Positions 1 to 8,175 of a DNA stretch of 12,579 nucleotides are shown piece after piece (position 1 is the first letter of the stretch; each line of letters begins with the position of its first letter). The notes beneath the pieces are model-generated. The model saw nothing but the letters and a program-made list of their open reading frames with translations, did not search any database and was not told where the DNA came from. The translations under genes were made by a program, and so were the position numbers. Source of the stretch: JBKBXU01 sp046313675 (lineage in GTDB: Bacteria > Bacteroidota > Bacteroidia > Cytophagales > Cytophagaceae); the NCBI GenBank assembly GCA_046313675.1, contig JBKBXU010000120.1, forward strand, positions 1 to 12,579, in the 5' to 3' direction.

Positions 1-479
1 TCTTTAATATAATCAGCAAAAGAAGACATTCCACCGTTTACTTCATCTTCAAGTAATACGGTCTTCAGTCCTAATTTTCTTGCCGGAATCAAATCCCTTT
101 CCCGGTCTCCGATCATCCAGGAGTTGTCCATATCTATTTTGTATTTAGAGGCAGCGCGCTCAAATAGTAGTGTACCAGGCTTTCGGGATAAAGATTGGGT
201 ATAACTTTGGTGATAAGGAGAATAATAAAATGCGTCGATAAGATTTCCGCACATGCCTTGAAAATACTCATGACACTTTTTTACATCGTCATGGCCATAA
301 ATACCTTTTATAATACCGGATTGATTGGTAATAACGATCAGATGATATCCATGCATTTTGAAACAACGTAGGGCATCAATAACGCCATCCAGAATTTCAA
401 ATCTCTCTACCGTATAAGTATAGTCTACATAATCCTTATTAATCACACCATCACGGTCCAGAAAAATACACTTGTTCAT
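1..479 (-). CDS. HAD-IIIA phosphatase, GmhB/histidinol-phosphatase-like (3' end outside window)
   Basis: This is a cytoplasmic HAD-superfamily phosphatase of the subclass III branch that includes heptose-1,7-bisphosphate 7-phosphatase (GmhB) and histidinol phosphatase. I translated it from the ATG at 479-477; 159 codons lie in the window and the C-terminus is cut off. All four HAD motifs are visible: FLDRDGVIN with Asp8 and Asp10, TNQSG at 51-55, the RKPG lysine at Lys100, and GDRERD at 124-129. The reading frame is therefore real and the active site looks intact. In typical GmhB a loop of the form CxH...CxC binds structural zinc just before RKP. Here that stretch reads YYSPYH then SLSRKPG, so serines sit at 87, 96 and 98 where cysteines are expected. 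The substrate is thus uncertain: a sugar bisphosphate for surface glycan synthesis is likely, but another small phosphoester is possible. It is divergent from hemG, with a 78-base gap. Confidence 0.85.
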   Translation of the reverse strand, partial: MNKCIFLDRDGVINKDYVDYTYTVERFEILDGVIDALRCFKMHGYHLIVITNQSGIIKGIYGHDDVKKCHEYFQGMCGNLIDAFYYSPYHQSYTQSLSRKPGTLLFERAASKYKIDMDNSWMIGDRERDLIPARKLGLKTVLLEDEVNGGMSSFADYIK

Positions 480-500
480 GGGAGGGCAATTTTTTATTAA

Positions 501-530
501 CAAATTTAGCCTTTATTTCGCAATAGGAAA
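501..530 (-). promoter_or_regulatory. Candidate Bacteroidota-type promoter for the HAD gene
   Basis: On the minus strand TAAATTTG (508-501) matches the Bacteroidota -7 consensus TAnnTTTG exactly. TTTC (530-527), 18 bases upstream, is a 3-of-4 match to the -33 TTTG element. The predicted leader before the ATG at 479 would be short. In this AT-rich gap one exact box can arise by chance, so the call is tentative. I found no comparable box facing hemG. Confidence 0.35.
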
Positions 531-557
531 ACGTATTTACAGGAATAATAGTACAAT

Positions 558-1859
558 ATGATAGTTATAATAGGTGCAGGTATTTCGGGTTTATCTTTAG
601 CCTATTTCCTACAAAAAGCAGGAAAAGAATACATTCTCTTGGAATCCAGGCCCTATTCCGGAGGGGTAATTCAAACTAAAAAAATAAATAATTGTTACCT
701 GGAGTTAGGACCCAACTCTATATTATGCGATCAATATATACTCGATTTCCTTAGTGAGCTAGGACTTGAAAAGGAAATTATCCTTGCCAATGACGTCAAC
801 AAAAGTCGCTACATCTACAGAAATGAAGATTATAGGGTTCTGCCTGATAACCCGCCGGCTTTACTCTTTAATTCATTTTTTAGTTTTCAAACAAAGGCAG
901 CCATAGCAAAAGAATTCTTTAAAAAAGCTGAATATATTCCCAATGAAAGCCTGAGCCATTTTTTTGAAAGACGCTTTTCAAAAGAGATTGTAGACTATGC
1001 TGTAAAACCATTTATTGCAGGAATTTATTCCGGAAATTCTGATGAACTCCTTGTTAGTGAAACATTTCCTTTGCTTCAGGAATACGAGCAAAAGTTTGGT
1101 TCTGTATTAAGAGGGTTTATGAAAAATAAACCAATGCGTAAAAAATCCCTAACATTTAATAAGGGAATGAAAATGCTTCCGGAAACCCTTGCCAATCATT
1201 TAAAAAACATTGTGTATGACGCTCATGTCACATCACTGAAAATTGAAGGAGATGGATATACAATTCGCTACAGAAGCGGACAAGAGGAAAATGAAGTCGC
1301 TTTGATAGAAGTAAAAACGGATAAAGTGGTGTTGGCATTACCTGCTCAGCAGGCAGGAAAGATATTACCGGATTTTGCTTTAGATAAAGCCATTAAAAAT
1401 ATAAAATATGTTCCGGTAAGCATCGTACACTCAGTTTATGATAAGGAAGGAGTTCTTCACCCACTAAATGGCTTTGGAGCTTTACATCCTGAAAAAGAAG
1501 GTTTACTTACCAGCGGAACCATCTGGAACAGTTCCATTTTCAAAGATCGTTGTGGTGGTGACAAAATCCTATTGACTTCCTTTATAAGAAAATTCATACC
1601 GGATGATGAAAAGGAAAGTACATTAAAGAAAGTCCACAAAGAACTTTCCCTGCTACTGGGTTTAAAGTTACCTCCTGCATATCAGCATTTTTTATCATGG
1701 GAAAACGCTATTCCACAGTATACCTTGGAATACAAGGAGGCTAAAAGTGAAATAAGGAAAGCAGAAGAACGCAATCTTTATGTATGCGCAAACTGGTACA
1801 ATGGAGTTTCTATAACGGATTGCATAAAAAAAGCAGCAAAAATGGCTGAAATTTTATAA
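558..1859 (+). CDS. hemG: Protoporphyrinogen oxidase (oxygen-dependent, FAD)
   Basis: This enzyme oxidises protoporphyrinogen IX to protoporphyrin IX, the penultimate step of protoheme synthesis, using FAD. The 433-residue length fits the HemY/PPOX family; the symbol hemG is used for this family in many annotations, and hemY in Bacillus. The N-terminus begins directly with the dinucleotide-binding fold (GAGISGLSLAY, residues 6-16). An acidic residue closing the ribose site follows in LLESRPYSGG (27-36), then ELGPNS near 49-54. The C-terminus has the family's second FAD contact, ending NWYNGVSITDC. The ATG at 558 is chosen because the FAD motif starts four residues later, leaving no room for a later start. 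The next gene starts 29 bases downstream on the same strand, so the two may be cotranscribed. The pathway partner hemF lies about 5.4 kb downstream. Other FAD amine oxidase-like enzymes are alternatives, but the C-terminal motif favours PPOX. Confidence 0.92.
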   Translation: MIVIIGAGISGLSLAYFLQKAGKEYILLESRPYSGGVIQTKKINNCYLELGPNSILCDQYILDFLSELGLEKEIILANDVNKSRYIYRNEDYRVLPDNPPALLFNSFFSFQTKAAIAKEFFKKAEYIPNESLSHFFERRFSKEIVDYAVKPFIAGIYSGNSDELLVSETFPLLQEYEQKFGSVLRGFMKNKPMRKKSLTFNKGMKMLPETLANHLKNIVYDAHVTSLKIEGDGYTIRYRSGQEENEVALIEVKTDKVVLALPAQQAGKILPDFALDKAIKNIKYVPVSIVHSVYDKEGVLHPLNGFGALHPEKEGLLTSGTIWNSSIFKDRCGGDKILLTSFIRKFIPDDEKESTLKKVHKELSLLLGLKLPPAYQHFLSWENAIPQYTLEYKEAKSEIRKAEERNLYVCANWYNGVSITDCIKKAAKMAEIL

Positions 1860-1888
1860 ATAATAATCTTTTTGAATATTTTTACAGC

Positions 1889-2626
1889 GTGAAAAAGACA
1901 TTGGTAATTATTCCTACTTATAATGAGAAGGAGAACATCGAAAAAATGGTCAGAAAAGTAATGGGGCTTTCATTACCTTTCCACTTATTGATCATTGATG
2001 ATAATTCTCCGGATGGTACGGCATCTATAGTAGAACAACTTCAAGAAGAATTTCCTAAGCGTCTTTTTATAGAAAAAAGGGCAGGAAAGCTAGGCCTTGG
2101 AACCGCATACATACATGGTTTTAAGTATGCTATAAAAAATCAATACACGTACGTCTGTGAAATGGATGCTGATTTTTCGCACAATCCGGAAGACCTGATA
2201 CGCTTATACAATACCTGTGTGGAAGAAAACAATGACCTGGCAATAGGTTCGCGTTATGTAAAAGGTATTACAGTTATAAACTGGCCTATAGGAAGGGTAT
2301 TAATGTCTTACTTTGCCAGCACATATGTTCGCTTTATAACAGGTTTGCCTGTTCAGGACACTACAAGCGGGTTTAAATGCTATCACGTCAAAGTACTTGA
2401 AACCTTAAACCTGGACAAAATTAAATTTCAGGGCTATGCCTTTCAAATTCAAATGAAATTTGAAACATGGAAATTTGGCTTTAAAATCAAAGAAGTGCCA
2501 ATTATATTTTCAGACCGGGAACATGGTATTTCAAAAATGTCCAGCAGTATATTTCAAGAGGCTATAATGGGGGTTTTGAAAATGAAAATCATGAGTTTCT
2601 TTAGGCACTACAATAAAACCAATTAA
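1889..2626 (+). CDS. DPM1-like GT2 glycosyltransferase (polyprenyl-phosphate hexose synthase family)
   Basis: This is a family-2 glycosyltransferase with a GT-A fold, most like bacterial relatives of dolichyl-phosphate mannose synthase. Such enzymes move a hexose from a nucleotide sugar to polyprenyl phosphate at the inner face of the membrane. Visible in its 245 residues are the N-terminal beta strand TLVIIPTYNEKENI (4-17), DDNSPDGT (37-44), the metal-binding DAD (93-95), GSRY (120-123), DTTSGFK (157-163) and SDREHGISKM (208-217), the family's acceptor-side signature. No transmembrane segments follow the catalytic domain, as in the soluble DPM1 type. The start is a GTG at 1889; the next in-frame methionine is residue 20, beyond the essential first strand, so GTG is the only sensible start. 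The donor sugar cannot be read from sequence; mannose is the family default. The GT-C enzyme at 5824 could be the user of its product. Confidence 0.85.
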   Translation: MKKTLVIIPTYNEKENIEKMVRKVMGLSLPFHLLIIDDNSPDGTASIVEQLQEEFPKRLFIEKRAGKLGLGTAYIHGFKYAIKNQYTYVCEMDADFSHNPEDLIRLYNTCVEENNDLAIGSRYVKGITVINWPIGRVLMSYFASTYVRFITGLPVQDTTSGFKCYHVKVLETLNLDKIKFQGYAFQIQMKFETWKFGFKIKEVPIIFSDREHGISKMSSSIFQEAIMGVLKMKIMSFFRHYNKTN

Positions 2627-2638
2627 TAAAAAAACTCA

Positions 2639-3385
2639 TTACTTTTCACGCATAATATTGTCACAAATAATTCCGGTGGCAACAGCCACATTTAATGATT
2701 CTGCACCTCCCCTCTTAGGAATTGTAATTTTATGGTCTATATAACCCAGCAAATCTTCCCTTATTCCACTGGATTCATTTCCCATTAGAATAAAACCATC
2801 TTTAGAAAATTTCGAATCATAAATACTTGACCCTCCCAACACAGCACCATACACCTGAAAATCAGAGTTTTTGTTTAGATATGCTGCAAGATTTGTATAG
2901 AACAAGTTAATCCGGGTAAAAGAGCCCATGGTAGCTGAAATGACTTTTGGATTATAAAATTCTGCCGTATCCTCGGAGCAAACAACCCGGGTGATGCCAT
3001 ACCAATCAGCAATTCGAATTATTGTACCAAGATTCCCAGGGTCTTTGACCTGGTCCAGCACCAATATATACTCACCTTTTTGAGGATCAAAAGGTATATT
3101 GTCTTTCATTTTAGCGATGGCAATTCCTGTATTATTGGAAGAAAAGCTTCCAATGTTTTCCAAATCATTTTCTTTTACCCAATGAACATTATGGCATCGC
3201 ATTTGTATATCAGTCAAACAATATTGTTTGAAATTTTCAGTTAAAAAAAGGGCAGTAATTTCAAAGTCCGATTGCAATAATTCGGTAATATTTTTTGCTC
3301 CCTCAATTAAAAATTGTTGATGTAAACGTCTAAATTTTTTTATTTGTAAAGATTTAATGAATTTTACGTGGTTTTTAGAAATCAT
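2639..3385 (-). CDS. SpoU/TrmH-family RNA 2'-O-methyltransferase
   Basis: This is a SPOUT-class, SAM-dependent 2'-O-ribose methyltransferase acting on rRNA or tRNA in the cytoplasm. The first ~95 residues form a substrate-binding domain opening MISKNHVKFIKSL, with FLIEGAKNITELL at 25-37. The trefoil-knot catalytic domain has all three family motifs: NLGTIIRIADWYG (118-130) with catalytic-type Arg124, GNESSGI (202-208), and IPKRGGAESLNVAVA (222-236). The 248-residue length is normal. Similar N-terminal sequences are common in Bacteroidota, and the exact target nucleotide cannot be told. The ATG at 3385 is well supported because the conserved N-terminus begins there. It overlaps the GTG start of divergent tamL by 18 bases, and its 3' end is 12 bases from the convergent glycosyltransferase, with no hairpin terminator visible between them. 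Confidence 0.9.
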   Translation of the reverse strand: MISKNHVKFIKSLQIKKFRRLHQQFLIEGAKNITELLQSDFEITALFLTENFKQYCLTDIQMRCHNVHWVKENDLENIGSFSSNNTGIAIAKMKDNIPFDPQKGEYILVLDQVKDPGNLGTIIRIADWYGITRVVCSEDTAEFYNPKVISATMGSFTRINLFYTNLAAYLNKNSDFQVYGAVLGGSSIYDSKFSKDGFILMGNESSGIREDLLGYIDHKITIPKRGGAESLNVAVATGIICDNIMREK

Positions 3386-5821
3386 ATACGGAGCAGAATT
3401 TTGAGGTTAAGTTATTTATTTTTTTTAAATTTTATCTGTCTTATTGCATTTACTTCCTGTAGGGTAACCAAACACCTTGAGGAAGATCAATATCTCGCAT
3501 CCCGACAGAGGGTAGAAGGAAATGATGAAGTTTCCAAAAGGTCTCTTTTAGAACTATCTCAACAAGAAACCAACCGTAAATTTTTAGGTATGATGCCCTA
3601 TCTGGGCATATACTACTTTGGTAAATCTTTTTATAGCCAGAAACATTTTGAAAACAAACTGGCTAAAACGCAAACCCGTTTTGAAGAAAAACTTTCCAAG
3701 CCGGATTTGAACGAATCCCGTATTAACAGAATCAAATCACGAAGAGATAAACGGATTGCCAAAATTCAAACGCGAATAGATCAAGGAAATTGGTTTATGC
3801 GTGTACCAGGTGAACCACCTGCTATTTTTGACACTACCCTTGTCAACGAAACTACCCGGCAAATGACGTTTTACCTACATTCCAAAGGTTTTCTCAGAGG
3901 ACATGTTGAAAATAGTGTAGACACCAACAACAGAAGAGTAAGTATAACCTACCATGTTCATGAAGACATTCCGTTTAAATTAAAAGAAGTAAACTACGAA
4001 ACAAAAACACCATCAATAGAGCAACTCATTAATGATCATAAAGATGATGCTTTAATTAAAAAAGGACAACAATACGATGAAAGCGCAATATCTGCTGAAA
4101 GGGAACGAATAAACCGCTTGTTGAAAGACAATGGGTTTTATGATTTTACAAGACAGTTTATATATTTTTCCGTTGATACCAATGTCACATCCACACAAGT
4201 TGTTATTGATGTAATTATTCAGGATCCACCGGGCGATAATAATAATCATAAACAATATGTAATCAGTCAGATTTTTTTTAATACGGATATTAATGCTCCT
4301 GCTGAACTTCAAGACACCGTCAGACATGAAGGTGTGGACTATATTTTCTCCTATCCGAATTTCTCCAGAAGAATACTTAACCATAAGCTGCAAATGCATC
4401 CGGGAGACTTTTTTAGTCAAACCAAGGTACAGAGAACTCAACGACAACTGGCTATGCTGGACACCTATCGTTTCATAAACATCAACTTTGAAAAAGACAC
4501 GGATACAACCGGCCAACCCTCACTTACGGCATTTATAAATACCAGCCCGCTAAAAAGATTTCAAATAAGCGATGAGATAGGTATAAATGTAGTAACCCAG
4601 GCGTTTGTACCGGGGCCTTTCGGAAGTATCAGTTTTCGACAGCGCAATGTATTTGGAGGTTTTGAAATTCTGGAGCTTAACCTTCGAGGCTCTATTGATG
4701 GTCAAGCCAGTGTAACTGACCCTACCAATGTACTTCGCACCTTGGAGTATGGAGGCAATATATCCTTAGCTTTCCCGGAGACGTATTTCCCGACAGGCTT
4801 GAGACATCTTCTTCACAAATATAATCCAAGGACAAGGCTGCTCGTAGGATACAATCTCACAGATCGACCGGAGTACCTGAGAGGAAACCTTCGTGCCTCC
4901 ATGACCTATGACTGGCTGCCCAATCAACAGACATCCTACACATTTGCAATTGCGGATATGAATGTGATTAACACCACTATTAAAGACACAGCATTTGGAA
5001 ATTACCTTAATGATTTGGCAGCAAGAGGAAATCCTCTAAGGGAAAGTTTTCGAAATGCATTTGTTTCGTCCATGCATGGATCATTTGTGTTCAATGACCA
5101 TCAGTTCGGTGTAAACCGAAGATCCCGTTTTGTCCGATTATTTGCAGAAAGCGGAGGTACCTTTCAGAATGTTTATAACACTTTTTTGGAAACTGATAAT
5201 GAAGTTTTGGGATTAAGAGCCTTTAGATTTATAAAAGGAAGTGCGGACTATAGATATTATATTCCTGTACAAAAAAGAAGCACCTTTGCAATGAGAATTC
5301 ATGCAGGTATTGCATCTCCTTATGGTGCTTCAGAAGACCAAAGAAACGTTCTTCCTTATGAAAAATACTTCTTTAGTGGTGGAAGTAACAGCATCAGGGC
5401 CTGGGCTCCAAGACGACTAGGCCCCGGATCATTCGCTCAAAGAAACGAGGCCGGAGAAATTATATACACCTTTGAGCAGCCGGGAGAAATAGTCCTAGAA
5501 ACAAGCTTGGAATATCGTTTTAACATTGTGGGCTTCCTTGACTGGGCTTTTTTCCTGGATGCGGGAAATATATGGTCTATACGTGAAGACCCAACACGTC
5601 CTGGAGCCGAGTTTAATCCAACCGAGATAGCCGTTGGATCTGGTTTTGGTGTCCGTTTGAACTTTAACTTCCTTATTCTTAGACTTGATATAGGGATCAA
5701 AATGTACGACCCTGCTGAAGATGCCGGTGAAAAGTTTGTCGCTAAACACCTGGTAAAACAAGCTCCTTTTGGAAGAAGGGATCAGGCTGTGTTTAATATT
5801 GGTATCGGTTATCCTTTTTAA
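3368..5821 (+). CDS. tamL: TamL-type Omp85/BamA-superfamily outer-membrane lipoprotein
   Basis: This 817-residue protein belongs to the Omp85 (BamA/TamA) superfamily, in the lipoprotein form found in Bacteroidota, where TamL takes the place of TamA in the translocation and assembly module. A signal peptide with hydrophobic core (residues 14-29) ends at a candidate lipidation cysteine, Cys31, in the context AFTSC followed by RVTKHL. Residues ~100-145 are charged and probably helical, followed by NWFMRVPGEPP (141-151), then POTRA-like domains to about 390. The C-terminal half is a beta barrel: YFFSGGSNSIRAW (about 667-679) followed by RRLGPGS matches the conserved Omp85 loop, and the protein ends in phenylalanine (GIGYPF). 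The furthest upstream start is GTG at 3368, overlapping the methyltransferase gene; TTG at 3401 would give a shorter signal peptide without the overlap. No TamB gene follows; the next gene starts two bases after the stop. Confidence 0.85.
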   Translation: MVFRNHIRSRILRLSYLFFLNFICLIAFTSCRVTKHLEEDQYLASRQRVEGNDEVSKRSLLELSQQETNRKFLGMMPYLGIYYFGKSFYSQKHFENKLAKTQTRFEEKLSKPDLNESRINRIKSRRDKRIAKIQTRIDQGNWFMRVPGEPPAIFDTTLVNETTRQMTFYLHSKGFLRGHVENSVDTNNRRVSITYHVHEDIPFKLKEVNYETKTPSIEQLINDHKDDALIKKGQQYDESAISAERERINRLLKDNGFYDFTRQFIYFSVDTNVTSTQVVIDVIIQDPPGDNNNHKQYVISQIFFNTDINAPAELQDTVRHEGVDYIFSYPNFSRRILNHKLQMHPGDFFSQTKVQRTQRQLAMLDTYRFININFEKDTDTTGQPSLTAFINTSPLKRFQISDEIGINVVTQAFVPGPFGSISFRQRNVFGGFEILELNLRGSIDGQASVTDPTNVLRTLEYGGNISLAFPETYFPTGLRHLLHKYNPRTRLLVGYNLTDRPEYLRGNLRASMTYDWLPNQQTSYTFAIADMNVINTTIKDTAFGNYLNDLAARGNPLRESFRNAFVSSMHGSFVFNDHQFGVNRRSRFVRLFAESGGTFQNVYNTFLETDNEVLGLRAFRFIKGSADYRYYIPVQKRSTFAMRIHAGIASPYGASEDQRNVLPYEKYFFSGGSNSIRAWAPRRLGPGSFAQRNEAGEIIYTFEQPGEIVLETSLEYRFNIVGFLDWAFFLDAGNIWSIREDPTRPGAEFNPTEIAVGSGFGVRLNFNFLILRLDIGIKMYDPAEDAGEKFVAKHLVKQAPFGRRDQAVFNIGIGYPF

Positions 5822-5823
5822 CG

Positions 5824-7272
5824 TTGAACATATCTCAAAATCATGTATTCTTTGCCTTATTTGGTATTCTACTGACCCTCGTATATTGGGCTGCTGTCAG
5901 GACATACGGAATGGGAATTACCTTTGACTCTGTTCAATACCTGTACGCTGCACAAAACCTGCCGGAAAAACTAATAAAAGCGGACGGAACCCCCTTTGTG
6001 GAGTGGCCACCCCTCTACCCTATTTTCTTATACCTTGGAACTTTGGTGAACATTGATGTCCTGACATGGACTACATACTTTCACTTTGTTTTATTTCTAA
6101 CCAACGGTACCTTAGCTGCATTTTTGTTGCATAAATTAGCAATAAACAGACTTCTCTTCGGAATAGCACTTGCCTTAATAGCCTTTTCCGTACCCATCCT
6201 TCTTGTGCATATATTTGTCTGGTCAGAGCCGCTTTTCATAACGTTTCTTTTGCTGACCATCATATTTCTCGACAAATACCTTAGAGAGGCTAAAATACAC
6301 CACCTGCTTTCGCTCATTATACTTGCGATCTTGCTTATCCTTCAAAGAAAATCAGGTATTATGTTTGTCCCTGGTATAGCCCTAATTCTACTGCTTAACA
6401 CAAAAGCAACTGTTAGCTTACGATGGTTTTCTTCGATTGTGGTATTTCTTGCAGGCTTATCCACGTATTTGATCTGGAGCCATATACGAAGCAAATATCT
6501 GGGACAACTTCCCACATCAACTTTGAGCATTTCTGATTTTTTGGATAAGCTTACACTTAGCATGCATATCATCAGCACCTGGTTTATGCCTCATCAGATT
6601 CCTTTTCTAATTCGGATCATATTGCTATTTATCGGCGGTATAACAGCACTAAAGCTATTGTCATTTACTACTATAAAGAAGCATTTAATCAATTTACGTC
6701 TGCCAGGCATCCTTCTGGTACTTTTTTCATGCTACCTTGTCCTGCTTATAGTATCTCTAAGCATCATACAGATCACTGATGACATTGATGACCGAATAAT
6801 GTCACCCATATATTTACCTGGAATTATGTTGTTTGCCTGTTTATTTGACAAATTATATAAAAAAGCGGCAGAGCTGGATCACCCTAAGAAAATATTAAAA
6901 TCTGCATTATTGATCATATTATTTGTATGGATGATGTATCCCGTATTACGTACCGCTCATAATATCATGGAGTTTAATTCCAGGGGCACAGGCGGATTTA
7001 ACAGCATATATTGGAAAGAAAATCAAATAATTAACTATCTATTGCGCACGAATTTGACAACACCTGTGCTTTCGAATTACAGCCTCCCACTGCATTATTA
7101 CCTTAATATGAAAAACAACCAGGAGGTAGAAATTCTTCATCAAAAGCCTGAATCAGCCTTTATTTATGTTAATTTTGCAGAAAGGGAATCGACCCTTCCT
7201 GAAATAGATCATAACAGGATTAATACACTTTTTGAAAGTAAAGAAGGTAAAGTACTCTATATTATTCCTTAA
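5824..7272 (+). CDS. Multipass GT-C-type glycosyltransferase (GT39/ArnT-like)
   Basis: This 482-residue integral membrane protein has many hydrophobic helices, starting with residues 8-27, then about 86-102, 108-131, 138-150, 161-173, 180-191, 202-217, 260-280, 292-315, 328-341 and 358-373. The first periplasmic loop has an acidic residue in ITFDSVQYLYAA (Asp35), the position of the catalytic Asp in GT-C enzymes, and then WPPLYPIFLYLG (61-72), a signature seen in GT39/ArnT-like proteins. DDRIMSPIY (322-330) resembles the later conserved arginine region. About 100 soluble residues close the protein. By family, it should transfer a sugar from a polyprenyl-phosphate donor to a lipid, glycan or protein outside the inner membrane; donor and acceptor are unknown. 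The start is TTG at 5824, two bases after tamL stops. The next in-frame methionine, residue 30, would remove the first helix, so TTG is preferred. Translational coupling to tamL is likely. Confidence 0.72.
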   Translation: MNISQNHVFFALFGILLTLVYWAAVRTYGMGITFDSVQYLYAAQNLPEKLIKADGTPFVEWPPLYPIFLYLGTLVNIDVLTWTTYFHFVLFLTNGTLAAFLLHKLAINRLLFGIALALIAFSVPILLVHIFVWSEPLFITFLLLTIIFLDKYLREAKIHHLLSLIILAILLILQRKSGIMFVPGIALILLLNTKATVSLRWFSSIVVFLAGLSTYLIWSHIRSKYLGQLPTSTLSISDFLDKLTLSMHIISTWFMPHQIPFLIRIILLFIGGITALKLLSFTTIKKHLINLRLPGILLVLFSCYLVLLIVSLSIIQITDDIDDRIMSPIYLPGIMLFACLFDKLYKKAAELDHPKKILKSALLIILFVWMMYPVLRTAHNIMEFNSRGTGGFNSIYWKENQIINYLLRTNLTTPVLSNYSLPLHYYLNMKNNQEVEILHQKPESAFIYVNFAERESTLPEIDHNRINTLFESKEGKVLYIIP

Positions 7273-7284
7273 AACAGTGGTAAA

Positions 7285-8175
7285 ATGACTAAAGAAGAAA
7301 TTTCTCAGTGGTTCAGAAGTCTTCAGAAAGATATATGCCGTGACCTTGAAGAAGCAGATGGGAAAGCGGTATTTAAAGAGGACGCCTGGGAACGTGAAGG
7401 TGGTGGTGGTGGTTATTCCAGAGTACTATCAGATGGAAATGTTCTTGAAAAAGGAGGTGTAAACTTCTCAGCAGTCCATGGCCCAACACCTGAAAAAATC
7501 CTAAAGGCTTTACAAATTCAAGCCTCAGATTTTTATGCCACCGGAATATCCATTGTAATACATCCAAACAATCCACATGTTCCGATTATCCATATGAATA
7601 CCCGTTATTTTGAAATGGATAACGGGATCAAATGGTTTGGCGGAGGTATAGATTTAACACCACATTATATTGTTGAAGACGATGCTTCATTCTTTCATAA
7701 GTCACTTAGAGATGTGTGCAATCGTTATGACCCGGAATATTATACAAAATACAAAAAATGGGCAGATGAATATTTTTTCATCCCACATAGAAATGAAACC
7801 AGAGGCATCGGGGGAATTTTCTTTGATCGTTTAGCTGCTGATAATGAAGAATCCTGGGCAAAATTATTTGATTTTGTCAAAGATGTGGGAAAAGCTTTTG
7901 CACCTACCTATGTGGAGTTAATGACAAGAAACAAAGAAAAAACTTTTACTGAGGAGGAAAAAAATTGGCAACTTTTGAGAAGAGGCCGATATGTAGAGTT
8001 CAACCTGGTATATGACAAAGGAACAAAATTTGGGCTTGATACCAATGGAAGAACCGAATCAATTTTAATGAGCCTCCCTCCTTTAGCGTCATGGGAGTAC
8101 AACCACGAAGTTAAGCCGGGAAGTGCCGAGCATAAAACCCTGTCACTTCTAAAAAAAGATTACAACTGGATCTGA
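7285..8175 (+). CDS. hemF: Oxygen-dependent coproporphyrinogen III oxidase
   Basis: HemF uses molecular oxygen to decarboxylate two propionates of coproporphyrinogen III, giving protoporphyrinogen IX, the substrate of HemG. The match is strong along the whole 296 residues: WEREGGGGG (35-43), KGGVNFSAVHG (56-66), ATGISIVIHPNNP (85-97), IIHMNTRYFEM (101-111), GGGIDLTPHYI (119-129), HRNETRGIGGIFFD (168-181), RRGRYVEFNLVYDKG (232-246) and RTESILMSLPP (256-266). The family's conserved histidines and the substrate-binding RTESILMS segment are present, so the enzyme should be active. The ATG at 7285 gives the usual N-terminus; no clear Shine-Dalgarno is present, as usual for Bacteroidota. It sits 12 bases after the GT-C gene and its stop overlaps the next start (TGATG), so it belongs to a plus-strand transcription unit. 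Its presence argues for oxygen-dependent heme synthesis; the anaerobic HemN is not in the window. Confidence 0.97.
   Translation: MTKEEISQWFRSLQKDICRDLEEADGKAVFKEDAWEREGGGGGYSRVLSDGNVLEKGGVNFSAVHGPTPEKILKALQIQASDFYATGISIVIHPNNPHVPIIHMNTRYFEMDNGIKWFGGGIDLTPHYIVEDDASFFHKSLRDVCNRYDPEYYTKYKKWADEYFFIPHRNETRGIGGIFFDRLAADNEESWAKLFDFVKDVGKAFAPTYVELMTRNKEKTFTEEEKNWQLLRRGRYVEFNLVYDKGTKFGLDTNGRTESILMSLPPLASWEYNHEVKPGSAEHKTLSLLKKDYNWI

Noticed and set aside
2627..2638. Terminator between the convergent GT2 and SpoU genes
   Set aside because: Only 12 bases separate them and no inverted repeat with a T-run is visible there or just inside either gene end.
4052..4516. 154-codon open frame on the minus strand inside tamL
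   Set aside because: It is fully antisense to a well-supported Omp85 gene, its translation shows no recognisable motif, and it has no promoter or neighbour context.
7400..7414. GGT repeat in hemF as a microsatellite
   Set aside because: It encodes the conserved glycine run of the HemF family (WEREGGGGG), so protein conservation explains it.
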